In this document: in pieces, positions 1-8,038 of the stretch | How positions within the stretch are numbered: position 1 is the stretch's first letter | Layout: each line of letters opens with the position of its first letter | Assembly (NCBI GenBank): GCA_031127185.1 | Contig: JARIET010000021.1 | Location: forward strand, 1 to 18,978 | Reading direction: 5' to 3' | Length of the DNA stretch: 18,978 nt | Origin: Gemmatimonadota bacterium | Lineage (GTDB): Bacteria > Gemmatimonadota > Gemmatimonadetes > Gemmatimonadales > Gemmatimonadaceae | Notes under the pieces: generated by a model | Seen by the model: only the letters and a program-made list of their open reading frames with translations | Told to the model about the DNA's origin: nothing | Database searches by the model: none | Made by a program: the position numbers and the translations under genes

Positions 1-1
1 C

Positions 2-2818
2 ATGCAAACCATGCTCAATACCAGCGCGGTGGGCCTGCAAACCAGCGGCATCGCGGCGGACTCTGTGAACCGTTTCCTCGGCATTTTGAACGGCCTTGGC
101 GTTCCCGTCACCGTCGGAGCGCCCAAGGACCAACGCGCGAGCTATCAGGGTTCGATGATCGGCGCATTCGATTTTGCGCCACCGACATCACGCGCGGGTT
201 CGGCCTACAACCTCACGGTGAATGGCTCGTGGAACAAAATGTCTCCGGTCTCCGGGAGCACCACGGAGACGCCGGCACACAGCGGCGACCGTACCAACTG
301 GAACGCCGGCGCGCAGGTTCGGCACTCGACCTATTTCGGTATTGGCATCCTCAGCGAAACGACGGTCGGGATGAACGGCCAGACCGCCTCATCGCAGCCC
401 TACCTGCAACTCGCGAACGGCAGCGTGCGCGTGAATTCCTCGTTCGCGGATGGCACAAACGGCCTCAAGAATGTCACGTTTGGCGGCAATGCGAACCTGG
501 ACAACAGCACCGCGAGCGCGAACGTCGCGTTCACCAACCTGCTCTCCTGGTTCAGCCTCAATAACAAGCACCGCCTGAAGCTGTCCACCGAGCTTCGCCG
601 CGAGTCGTACGGACTCGACCAAGGGCTTAATCAGCTGGGGACGTTCACCTTCAACTCGCTTGCCGACCTGGAAGCCGGGCGGCCGGCCTCCTATTCCCGC
701 GTGCTGACGCCGCGAGAGCGCAGCGGCGGACAGCTGATTGGCGCGATTTCCCTTGGCGATTCGTACCGCAAGAGCAACACGTTTCAGTTGCAATACGGTG
801 TCCGGCTCGACGGCAACTCGTATGAGGCGACCCCGCAACGGAATGCCCAGGTCGAGCAGTTGTTCGGCACACGCAACGACGTCGTGCCGAACAACCTGTA
901 TGTGAGCCCGCGTGTGGGATTCTCGTGGAGCTATGGGCAGGCCGCGCAGATCGGCGGATTCGAAGGGGCGTTCCGCGGCCCACGCGCCGTGGTGCGTGGC
1001 GGCGCCGGCGTCTTCCAGAACGGGCACGGCACGCAGGCCACCGGCGGTGCGCTCGACAACATCGGCCTTCTGAGTGGTATTCAGCAGGTCGTCTGCACGG
1101 GGACGTCGGTGCCGACGCCGAACTGGTCGCTTGGCTCGGGCCCGTCCACTTGCGCCGACGGCACGAGCGGGTCGGTCTTCTCCAACTCGTCGCCCAACGT
1201 CACACTGTTTTCCAGGGACTACACGTCGCCGCGCAGCCTCCGGTCCAACGTCAACTGGACCGGCGCGGTTCTTGGCAATCGCTTCAACGGCAACTTCGAG
1301 GTCACCTACTCGCTGAACCTGAATCAGCAGGGTTCCGTGGATCTCAATTTCGCGCCGGTCCAGAAGTTCGCGCTGGCGGACGAGGCGAACCGCCCGGTGT
1401 TCGTCCAGCCCACGAGCATCGATCCACGAACCGGCACCATCGCCTCGCGGGACGCTCGCGTCTCGAACGCCTTCAATCGCGTCACTCAGACGCGGTCAGA
1501 CCTGCGCTCGGAGAGTAGACAGTTTCGCGCCTCCCTCTCGCCGCTCACATTCAACAGCAAGTACTCCTGGAGTCTCTCGTACGTCTACACAAACGTGCGC
1601 GAACAGACTCGCGGGTTTGGCGGGAATACGGTGGGCAACCCGCTGGACGTGGCCTGGTCGCGTTCGGGGTTTGATTCCCGGAACCAGATCCAGTACTCGC
1701 TCTTCTACAACGCCTGGGATTTTGTCCGGCTCAGCTGGAACGGCTCGTTCCGCTCGGGCACACCGTTTACACCGCTTGTGGCCGCGGATCTCAATGGCGA
1801 TGGGTATGTGAACGACCGTGCGTTCATCTACGGCGCAGCCGCAGCCGATCCCGCGCTCGGCGCGTCGATGGTTGCCCTGGCGAAGGACGCACCATCGTAT
1901 GTCAGGAGCTGCCTTGAGAAACAGTCGGGGGCTTTGGCCGCGCGCAACAGTTGTCAGGGACCGTGGACGGCGAACGCTAACCTGTCCGTGTCGTTCAACC
2001 CGGTGAAGCTCCGTTTGCCGCAGCGGGCGACCTTTTCGTTCGCCATTTCCAATCCGCTGGGCGCGGCAGACATCCTGCTGCACGGCAATGACAGGCTCCA
2101 CGGCTGGGGCCAATCGGCGCAGCCTGACCAGCAGCTGCTCTACGTGCGCGGGTTCGATGCTGCCACGAAGCGATTCAAGTACGATGTCAACCGCCGCTTC
2201 GGGTCGGCAAACATCGCCTTCTCACCATTCCGCACGCCGATCACGGCGACGGCGATGTTCCGCTTCGACGTCGGCCCCACGCGTGAGTCGCAGTCGCTTA
2301 AGCAGCAGCTCAACATCGGCCGCAAGGTGGATGGAAACAAACTTCCTGAGTCCGTGATCAAGCAGATCTACGCCAACGGCGGGCTCGTCAATCCGCTCGC
2401 ACAGATCCTGAGGCAGTCGGACACGCTCAAGCTGACCTCGCGTCAGGCGGACAGTCTGGCAACACTGAATCGCTGGTTCCTGATTCGTGCTGATTCCATC
2501 TGGACGCCGATTGCACGCGAACTGGCTGCACTCCCGGACAAATACGACGCGGGCTTCGCCTATGAACGTTACCGGCAAGGGCGCGAGGCCACGGTTGACT
2601 TGCTGAAGCGCGTGTCACCGCAGGTTAAGAAAATCCTCACAGACGCGCAGCGACGGAAACTCCCGGCGCTTGTGAGCAGTTATCTCGACACCCGTTACCT
2701 GGCATCGATCCGGTCGGGCACGGCAGGCGCTGGTGGCTCAGCGATCGGCGGCGGTGGCCCGCTGATGCTGCCGGGCGGAATGGCCGGCGGCGCACAAGTG
2801 ATCCAGATCGTTCGGTAG
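2..2818 (+). CDS. TonB-dependent receptor (Oar-like), 5'-truncated, with C-terminal LTxxQ helical extension
   Basis: Outer-membrane receptor-type beta-barrel; the reading frame is open at the left edge, so the N-terminus (signal peptide and probably a carboxypeptidase-like and plug domain) lies outside the window. The 938 visible residues show long amphipathic beta-strands rich in Asn, Ser, Thr and aromatics. The segment SGTPFTPLVAADLNGDGYVNDRAF (about residues 585-608 with an Asp/Asn-rich loop at 596-605) is typical of the Oar-like receptors common in Acidobacteriota and Gemmatimonadota. Barrel-like strands stop near residue 757 (RFDVG). The last 180 residues are instead helical and charged, with two LTxxQ motifs (LTSRQ 811-815, LTDAQ 879-883) as in CpxP/Spy periplasmic proteins, then a Gly-rich tail. 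Substrate unknown. The next gene starts 40 bases downstream on the same strand, so the two are probably co-transcribed. Family assignment is confident at the superfamily level only. Confidence 0.85.
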   Translation: MQTMLNTSAVGLQTSGIAADSVNRFLGILNGLGVPVTVGAPKDQRASYQGSMIGAFDFAPPTSRAGSAYNLTVNGSWNKMSPVSGSTTETPAHSGDRTNWNAGAQVRHSTYFGIGILSETTVGMNGQTASSQPYLQLANGSVRVNSSFADGTNGLKNVTFGGNANLDNSTASANVAFTNLLSWFSLNNKHRLKLSTELRRESYGLDQGLNQLGTFTFNSLADLEAGRPASYSRVLTPRERSGGQLIGAISLGDSYRKSNTFQLQYGVRLDGNSYEATPQRNAQVEQLFGTRNDVVPNNLYVSPRVGFSWSYGQAAQIGGFEGAFRGPRAVVRGGAGVFQNGHGTQATGGALDNIGLLSGIQQVVCTGTSVPTPNWSLGSGPSTCADGTSGSVFSNSSPNVTLFSRDYTSPRSLRSNVNWTGAVLGNRFNGNFEVTYSLNLNQQGSVDLNFAPVQKFALADEANRPVFVQPTSIDPRTGTIASRDARVSNAFNRVTQTRSDLRSESRQFRASLSPLTFNSKYSWSLSYVYTNVREQTRGFGGNTVGNPLDVAWSRSGFDSRNQIQYSLFYNAWDFVRLSWNGSFRSGTPFTPLVAADLNGDGYVNDRAFIYGAAAADPALGASMVALAKDAPSYVRSCLEKQSGALAARNSCQGPWTANANLSVSFNPVKLRLPQRATFSFAISNPLGAADILLHGNDRLHGWGQSAQPDQQLLYVRGFDAATKRFKYDVNRRFGSANIAFSPFRTPITATAMFRFDVGPTRESQSLKQQLNIGRKVDGNKLPESVIKQIYANGGLVNPLAQILRQSDTLKLTSRQADSLATLNRWFLIRADSIWTPIARELAALPDKYDAGFAYERYRQGREATVDLLKRVSPQVKKILTDAQRRKLPALVSSYLDTRYLASIRSGTAGAGGSAIGGGGPLMLPGGMAGGAQVIQIVR

Positions 2819-2858
2819 CTTCGAAAAGACCTTACCCAACTCTCCACGCGGAATCCTC

Positions 2859-4310
2859 ATGTTGATCGTTCGTGGCTCGTTCATTCGTCTCGCGTTGCTC
2901 GGAGCGTCAGTTGCAGGCGCCGGTGGCGCCCAGGCACCCGCGGCATCGTCGGCCGCACTTCCGCCCATCCGTGCGCTGGGCAAGCCGTCGGCCGTGAGCA
3001 AGGATCTGCTCGGGGCGGTTTCACAGGTACGCGCGCTGCCCGGCGGACGCGTGCTGGTCAATGACAACCTCGGCCGAAAGGTCGTGATGTTCGACCCGAC
3101 GCTCGCGTCCTACACGATCGTGGCCGACACCACGAGCGCGACGGCCAATGCCTACAGCTCTCGCGCCGCTGGCCTCATTGCATACAAGGGTGATTCCACC
3201 CTCTTCGTCGATCCGCAATCGCTCTCCATGCTCGTCATCGACGGGAAGGGACAGGTGGGCCGAGTGATGTCGATCCCGAGGCCGAACGACGCGGGTGCAT
3301 TGATCGGTGGCCCCAACGGCACGCCTGGCTTTGATGCTTCCGGCCGCCTGGTCTATCGCGCCGTCGGCGGTATTCGGCTGGGAGGTCCCGGCCGCGGCGG
3401 CGACGGTGGCCGTGGCGGCGCGGGGGGCGAACGGGTCCGCGTCGCAACGCCCGCTGCGGCCCCAGGCGCGTTCCCGATTCCGGAGTTCCCGGATTCCACC
3501 GCGATCATCCGCATCGACATGGAAAGCCGGGCCGTTGATACGGTCGCCAAGGTGAAGATCCCGAAACAGAACATGCAGGTCACGCAGCGTCCGGATGGCG
3601 GGATGTCGATCAACGCCATCATGAACCCGATGCAGTACGTGGACGACTGGGCAGTCACGTCCGATGGTCGCGTGGCAGTCGTGCGCGGACAGGAATACCG
3701 CGTGGACTGGATGGGCGAGGGTAACACGGTGGCATCGTCGAGCAAGCTGCCCTTCGCCTGGCAGCAGTTGAGCGACTCGGCCAAGACGGCTTTCCTCGAT
3801 TCCACGCGCACGGCGATGGAGAAACTGCGCGAACAGGCCATGGCACGGATGCAGGCTGGCGGCGCCGGCGCGCCGATTGTGATGGGGGGCCCTCCGGGAG
3901 GGGGTGCCGCGGTAGCGCAGGCGTTCACGTTTGAAATGCGAGCCGGCGCTGAACTACGCAGCCGCGGTGATGCCCCAGCAGGGCGGGCCGCGGGCCCCGG
4001 CGGAGCCACGCAAATGCAGGTGCCTCCGATCCAGTTGGTAGGCGCCAATGAACTCCCAGATTATGCTCCGCCGTTTGCCGTCGGCTCGGTCCGCGGCGAC
4101 GCAGACGGGAACGTCTGGATCCGCACATCACACGTGTATGACGGCGGATCGGTCTACGACATCGTCAACAGCAAGGGCATGCTGACTGATCGCGTGCTCC
4201 TTCCCGCAGGTCGCGTGATTGCCGGGTTCGGCCCGGGCGTCGTGTATATGGGCTTCCGCGACGGCGAAGGCGTCCGCCTCGAAGCAGCGCCGATTCGCGC
4301 CCAGCCGTAA
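2859..4310 (+). CDS. Secreted beta-propeller-like protein with Gly-rich insertions
   Basis: Predicted exported protein of 483 residues. The N-terminus has a basic start, a hydrophobic core (LALLGASVAGAGG) and an Ala-x-Ala-like cleavage region near residue 25. The body repeats short beta-blade signatures such as LPGGRVLVND, FDASGRLVYR, VTSDGRVAVVRG and GDADGNVWIRT, which suggest a six-bladed NHL/6-bladed-propeller-like fold. No catalytic motif is recognised. Two low-complexity Gly/Ala/Pro-rich stretches interrupt the blades (about residues 174-205 and 325-390) and are probably surface loops or flexible linkers. The gene lies 40 bases after the receptor gene and is likely in one transcript with it, so a role at the cell surface beside that receptor is plausible but inferred. 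The ATG start is supported by the signal peptide immediately after it and a weak GCGGA upstream. Confidence 0.7.
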   Translation: MLIVRGSFIRLALLGASVAGAGGAQAPAASSAALPPIRALGKPSAVSKDLLGAVSQVRALPGGRVLVNDNLGRKVVMFDPTLASYTIVADTTSATANAYSSRAAGLIAYKGDSTLFVDPQSLSMLVIDGKGQVGRVMSIPRPNDAGALIGGPNGTPGFDASGRLVYRAVGGIRLGGPGRGGDGGRGGAGGERVRVATPAAAPGAFPIPEFPDSTAIIRIDMESRAVDTVAKVKIPKQNMQVTQRPDGGMSINAIMNPMQYVDDWAVTSDGRVAVVRGQEYRVDWMGEGNTVASSSKLPFAWQQLSDSAKTAFLDSTRTAMEKLREQAMARMQAGGAGAPIVMGGPPGGGAAVAQAFTFEMRAGAELRSRGDAPAGRAAGPGGATQMQVPPIQLVGANELPDYAPPFAVGSVRGDADGNVWIRTSHVYDGGSVYDIVNSKGMLTDRVLLPAGRVIAGFGPGVVYMGFRDGEGVRLEAAPIRAQP

Positions 4311-4328
4311 GTCATCGCTCCAGGTGAC

Positions 4329-4358
4329 AACGGCGGGCTGCAAGCGCAGCCCGCCGTT
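4329..4358. terminator. Perfect 13-bp hairpin between convergent genes
   Basis: AACGGCGGGCTGC (4329-4341) and GCAGCCCGCCGTT (4346-4358) are exact inverted repeats with a 4-base loop, AAGC. The hairpin lies between the stop of the plus-strand propeller gene (4310) and the stop of the minus-strand gene (4378), so it can serve both. The plus-strand side is followed only by a short TTTAG, so the U-tract is weak. Confidence 0.7.
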
Positions 4359-4377
4359 CGCGTTTAGAATAGACGGA

Positions 4378-5682
4378 CTATTGGGCGCGCACGCGAGCGA
4401 TCCGCGCAGCAATAGTCCCTGGCGACGCGCCGTAGGCCACCCAGAGATCGCCGTTCCGTTTATCCACGTCGAGGTGCCGAACCAGTGCGCCCCGCGAAGG
4501 CAGCGGGATCGTCTCCATGCGCTTCGTCGCGCGGTCCATCCGGTAGATGGCGTTGCTCGCGCCCGTACCAATCCAGATCACACCGCGCGCGTCATCCACG
4601 CGGACCACATACGGCAGCGCGTCGCGCACGGGCATCGCGTGTCGCTGCATCGCCCCAGTGGTCGGATTGAGCTCGACGATTTCGCCGGCCGAGTAGAGCG
4701 GAATCCAGACGGTGCCATCCGCCCCCACGTCCAGCCGTCGCGGCCCCGAATGTGTCACCGGCATTTCGTACACGCGACTGTCGCGAGACTTGGGGTCGTA
4801 TGAGAGCACGCGACCGCCGTGCAGCTCGCTCATCCAGATCTTTCCGTCGGGCGCCGTGCGCAGCTCGTACGGAATCGGGCTCACACCGGGCTTGCTCGCG
4901 CTCGGTAGATCCACCGTGGTGACGGCGCCGGTCGACGCGGTGACGTGCGCAAGTTTCGATGGGTGACCGGTGAAATGTCCGTTCACCCAGATCCCCGTTG
5001 CGTCACGCGCGACGCTATGCGCGTACATCCCGACCGAATGGGTCGTCCACGCGCCGAACGGGCTTCGCCTGGCGACCAACCCCGGCCCGCCGAGCATCAC
5101 CCACCAGGTGCCGTCATCATCAATGTGGAGCGCACGCGGGTTGGCGCCCTGCACGGGGATGTTGTCCGTCGCGAACTCGCCCGTGCGCGGATTGAGGATG
5201 TACATCCGCGACGTGAACATCCCGGTGACCACCACACTGCCATCGCCTTCCACCATCAGATCGTGTGGAAGGTCGCTGGGGTCAGGAATCAGAAACTCGG
5301 TGACGCGCGCATCGGCGGGCGGCGGATCCACCACCGCCGGCGGCCTGACGTTGATCAGGCTGCGCTCAAGCCACTCGGCGAGAGAATCCGCCGGCTGTGG
5401 GTCGGCAATGATCGGAAACCCCGTGCCGGCACCGAACCGCGAATACATGGAGCTGATGCGTTCTTTCCACGAAGCGCGCGACCTGGGCGCTCCGTCCGGG
5501 AAGGCGCTTTTGGCATCGAAAACGTGACACCCCGTGCAGTCAATGATGAACTGCCGTTTCTGGGGCCCGTCCGGGAGGAGGGAGAGGTACGAACTGCTTG
5601 ACGGATGGGCGGGCGCCCTCTGCCCCGCCGCGGTGCCTGGTGCCAAGGCCATCAGGGCCAATAGAAGAGTTGGTTTTGTCAT
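4378..5682 (-). CDS. Cytochrome c-like / virginiamycin B lyase-like propeller fusion protein
   Basis: Exported protein of 434 residues. Residues 1-20 form a signal peptide (hydrophobic LLLALMALAP, then GTAAG). A CxxCH haem-attachment motif follows at residues 49-53 (CTGCH), so the N-terminal ~120 residues look like a small c-type cytochrome domain. The rest is a repeat-rich propeller with blades such as LMVEGDGSVVVTG, LRTAPDGKIWMSE, LDVGADGTVWIP and LDVDKRNGDLWVA. These resemble the Vgb/streptogramin lyase-like repeats, a superfamily in which most members are not proven antibiotic lyases. Whether the lyase active-site histidines are kept cannot be judged by eye, so antibiotic inactivation should not be assumed. 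A periplasmic redox or sensing role is equally likely. It is divergent from the decarboxylase gene with 47 bases between the two start codons, which must hold both promoters. Confidence 0.75.
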   Translation of the reverse strand: MTKPTLLLALMALAPGTAAGQRAPAHPSSSSYLSLLPDGPQKRQFIIDCTGCHVFDAKSAFPDGAPRSRASWKERISSMYSRFGAGTGFPIIADPQPADSLAEWLERSLINVRPPAVVDPPPADARVTEFLIPDPSDLPHDLMVEGDGSVVVTGMFTSRMYILNPRTGEFATDNIPVQGANPRALHIDDDGTWWVMLGGPGLVARRSPFGAWTTHSVGMYAHSVARDATGIWVNGHFTGHPSKLAHVTASTGAVTTVDLPSASKPGVSPIPYELRTAPDGKIWMSELHGGRVLSYDPKSRDSRVYEMPVTHSGPRRLDVGADGTVWIPLYSAGEIVELNPTTGAMQRHAMPVRDALPYVVRVDDARGVIWIGTGASNAIYRMDRATKRMETIPLPSRGALVRHLDVDKRNGDLWVAYGASPGTIAARIARVRAQ

Positions 5683-5729
5683 CGCAGGATTCGGGTCGCC
5701 ACGACCGTAATTCGTTGTATCGTTCGCAA

Positions 5730-7208
5730 ATGACTACCACCGCTCCGCAGCCCTCCGCCAACACAAATCTCACACTCGATCCAGCCGACTGGGTCGCCTT
5801 TCGCACGCTCGCCCACCGGATGGTGGACGACTCGCTCGAACACATCCGCACGCTGGGTGATCGCGCCCCGTGGACACCGATGCCGGACGCCACGCGGGCA
5901 ACATTGACCTCTGCCGCGCTGCCCCTCGACGGTCAGGGGGACGCTGCCGCGTATGCCGAGTTCGCCGAGCACGTCCTTCCATATACAAACGGCAACCGCC
6001 ACCCGCGCTTCTGGGGTTGGGTCCAGGGCAATGGTACCCCGCTCGGCATGATGGCCGACATGCTCGCTGCGGGGATGAACGCCCACCTCGCCGGCCTGGA
6101 TCAGGCACCGAAGCTTGTCGAGTTGAAGGTGATAGAGTGGCTGGCCACGCTGATGGGATTTCCGAAGGATTCGAGCGGCGTACTGATGAGTGGCGGGACC
6201 ATGGCCAACCTCGTGGGGCTCGCCGTGGCGCGGCACGCGAAAGCCGGGTTTGACCTACGAAAGGAAGGCCTGTACGGCGCGCCGCGGCTCGCGGTCTACG
6301 CGTCATCGGAAGTGCATTCGTGGGCCCAAAAAGCCGTCGAGCTCTTCGGGATGGGGAGCGCATCGCTGCGAAAAGTTCCGGTCGCGTCAGACCTGCGCAT
6401 GGACACTGCGACACTGAGCGCGATGATCGCTGCTGATCGCGCGACCGGGCTGCGCCCCACCTGCGTGATCGGCACCGCCGGCACCGTGAACTCCGGCGCG
6501 ATGGACGACCTCAATGCCATTGCGGACATCTGCACGCGCGAATCGCTCTGGATGCACGTGGATGGGGCGTTCGGTGCGCTCGCTGCTCTCTCCCCTGCCC
6601 TCAAGCCGCTCGTCGCCGGCATGGAGCGCGCCGACTCGGTGGCGTTCGACCTGCATAAGTGGGGCTATCTCCCGTACGAGATCGCCTGTGTACTCGTGAA
6701 GGATCGCGTCGTTCACGAGGCCGCCTTCAGTCTGACGCCGAGCTATCTCACGGACGAAGGGCGCGGGGTGATTGCGGGAGGGCTCCCCTTCGCCGATCGC
6801 GGGCCCGAACTCACGCGCAATTTCAAGGCGCTCAAGGTCTGGCTATCGTTCAAGGCACACGGTGTGCGCGCCATTGCCGACGTGATCGAGCAGAACGTTG
6901 CGCAGGCCCGCGAGTTCGGCGTGCGCGTGGTGCAACTCCCTGACGCTGTATTGTCGGCTCCAGTTTCGCTCAACATCGTCTGCTTCAGGTTCGCCCCTGC
7001 AGCGATGTCGCCCGAAGAACACGACGCGTACAACAAGGAGATCCTGCTCCGCGTGCAGGAGAGCGGCCTGGCGATCATCAGCGGATCGCGCATTGCCGGG
7101 CGTTACGTGATGCGCGTGGCCTGCTCCAATCACCGGAGCAGGTGGGACGACTACGAGTCGCTGCTGGCCGGGCTCGCGCGCATCGCCCACGAGGTACGCA
7201 GGGGCTAG
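5730..7208 (+). CDS. Group II pyridoxal-dependent decarboxylase (aromatic-L-amino-acid decarboxylase-like)
   Basis: Cytoplasmic PLP enzyme of 492 residues, predicted to decarboxylate an amino acid (aromatic, glutamate or related; the substrate cannot be read from the sequence). The family pattern is clear: HPRFWGWVQGNGTPLGMMADML near the N-terminus, MSGGTMANLVGLAVAR in the PLP-phosphate region, HVDGAFGA with the PLP-pyridine-binding aspartate at residue 278, and DLHKWGYLPYE with the Schiff-base lysine at residue 310. Length fits the family (about 470-510). The ATG at 5730 is chosen because an upstream in-frame start at 5598 would run back through the divergent gene and add 44 residues unlike the family. 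No Shine-Dalgarno is seen before 5730. A TTGTAT at 5715-5720 could be a -10 box, which would make the mRNA nearly leaderless. It stands alone on this strand. Confidence 0.88.
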   Translation: MTTTAPQPSANTNLTLDPADWVAFRTLAHRMVDDSLEHIRTLGDRAPWTPMPDATRATLTSAALPLDGQGDAAAYAEFAEHVLPYTNGNRHPRFWGWVQGNGTPLGMMADMLAAGMNAHLAGLDQAPKLVELKVIEWLATLMGFPKDSSGVLMSGGTMANLVGLAVARHAKAGFDLRKEGLYGAPRLAVYASSEVHSWAQKAVELFGMGSASLRKVPVASDLRMDTATLSAMIAADRATGLRPTCVIGTAGTVNSGAMDDLNAIADICTRESLWMHVDGAFGALAALSPALKPLVAGMERADSVAFDLHKWGYLPYEIACVLVKDRVVHEAAFSLTPSYLTDEGRGVIAGGLPFADRGPELTRNFKALKVWLSFKAHGVRAIADVIEQNVAQAREFGVRVVQLPDAVLSAPVSLNIVCFRFAPAAMSPEEHDAYNKEILLRVQESGLAIISGSRIAGRYVMRVACSNHRSRWDDYESLLAGLARIAHEVRRG

Positions 7209-7217
7209 TCGCCGCCA

Positions 7218-7256
7218 GCTACGTAGCCTGGGCGCGCCGCTACGTCACTTGACGTA
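7218..7256. promoter_or_regulatory. Two palindromes upstream of the exported-protein gene (possible operator)
   Basis: Within the 142-base gap before the gene at 7351 are a perfect palindrome GCTACGTAGC (7218-7227) and, 13 bases on, an inverted repeat TACGTCA-CT-TGACGTA (7241-7256). Both share the GCTACGT core. Symmetric sites of this size are typical of dimeric repressors or activators. A TTGACG inside the second repeat (7249-7254) could also be part of a -35 box. The regulator is unknown. The rest of the gap, 7257-7340, shows nothing else I recognise. Confidence 0.4.
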
Positions 7257-7350
7257 TCGTCCCCCGCCTCCCTGAAGCCGAGGTTGCTCCTCGACCGGCG
7301 GCCACCGCTGTGGCCAACCCGGCAGAGGCACCAACCCCAAGGGAGGTCAT

Positions 7351-7920
7351 ATGGAAACGCAGCACATGAAGACACTGACGGCCATGCCGTTGCGCACCGC
7401 CGCAGTCATGATCGTCGCCGGCGTCGCGCTGACGCTCTTGGCTCAGGCCGCAAGCGCGCAGAACACCGCCGATCCGCGCGTGCCCGACCGAAGCCAGACC
7501 ATCAAGCTCTCCGGGCCCCGTGTCGGACTCACCTTCCTCACCGAAGAAACGCGCGATACGCTCGCGGCGCACGACATCGAAGTGGGCTCCGCCATCACGC
7601 AGTTCGGCTGGCAGTTCGAGCGGCAGTTCCTTGGCAAGCCGGGCGGCCTTGCTGCGCTCAATGAGTGGATCGTGCTCATTGGCGGCCTCGATCAAGGGGC
7701 GTTTTTGCCGAGCGTCAGTTGGATCGTCGGTGTCCGCGGCCAGGGCGGCGCCGAGATTGGCGTAGGCCCAAACGTGTCGCTCGCCGGAGTTGGTCTCGTT
7801 GCGTCGGCGGGCGTGACCTACCGCTCGAGCACGATGAACATCCCGCTCAACTTCGCAGTCGTGCCAAGTAAGGCCGGCGCTCGCGTCAGCATCATCACCG
7901 GCTTCACGCTGAACAAATAG
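7351..7920 (+). CDS. Small exported protein of unknown function
   Basis: Hypothetical protein of 189 residues. The ATG at 7351 has a strong Shine-Dalgarno, GGGAGG at 7341-7346, four bases upstream, which decides this start over the in-frame ATG at 7366. A signal peptide is visible (basic/polar start, hydrophobic AVMIVAGVALTLLAQAA, cleavage at about ASAQ near residue 35). The mature part has alternating hydrophobic beta-type segments (ITQFGWQFERQFL, NEWIVLIGGLDQGAFLPS, GVGPNVSLAGVGLVASAG) and ends in VVPSKAGARVSIITGFTLNK. This glycine-rich pattern suggests a periplasmic or outer-membrane-associated beta protein. I know no function. It is monocistronic, convergent with the EVE-domain gene, and behind a palindrome-rich upstream region. 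Confidence 0.75.
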   Translation: METQHMKTLTAMPLRTAAVMIVAGVALTLLAQAASAQNTADPRVPDRSQTIKLSGPRVGLTFLTEETRDTLAAHDIEVGSAITQFGWQFERQFLGKPGGLAALNEWIVLIGGLDQGAFLPSVSWIVGVRGQGGAEIGVGPNVSLAGVGLVASAGVTYRSSTMNIPLNFAVVPSKAGARVSIITGFTLNK

Positions 7921-7995
7921 TTCAGTGCGAGCTGGACCTGGTCGTAGTGCGGACGTGTGGGGCGATCGCGCTACGGCCAGGGATGGCGGCTGAGG

Positions 7996-8029
7996 TTCAC
8001 GGCACCCGACGAGACCGGCTGCCGCTGAA
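7996..8029. terminator. Imperfect hairpin between convergent genes
   Basis: TTCACGGCA (7996-8004) can pair with TGCCG-C-TGAA (8020-8029) with a one-base bulge and a 15-base loop. It lies between the stop at 7920 (+) and the stop at 8039 (-). There is no U-tract on either side, so it is only a candidate terminator or transcript end. Confidence 0.35.
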
Positions 8030-8038
8030 CGACCCTGT

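Noticed and set aside
3361..3440. Gly-rich stretch of the propeller gene as a repeat element or frameshift
   Set aside because: It is a coding low-complexity segment in frame on both sides, with no disruption of the downstream blades.
4378..5682. Antibiotic resistance gene (virginiamycin B lyase)
   Set aside because: Only the propeller repeats resemble Vgb. The haem motif and the lack of readable active-site support make a resistance claim unsafe.
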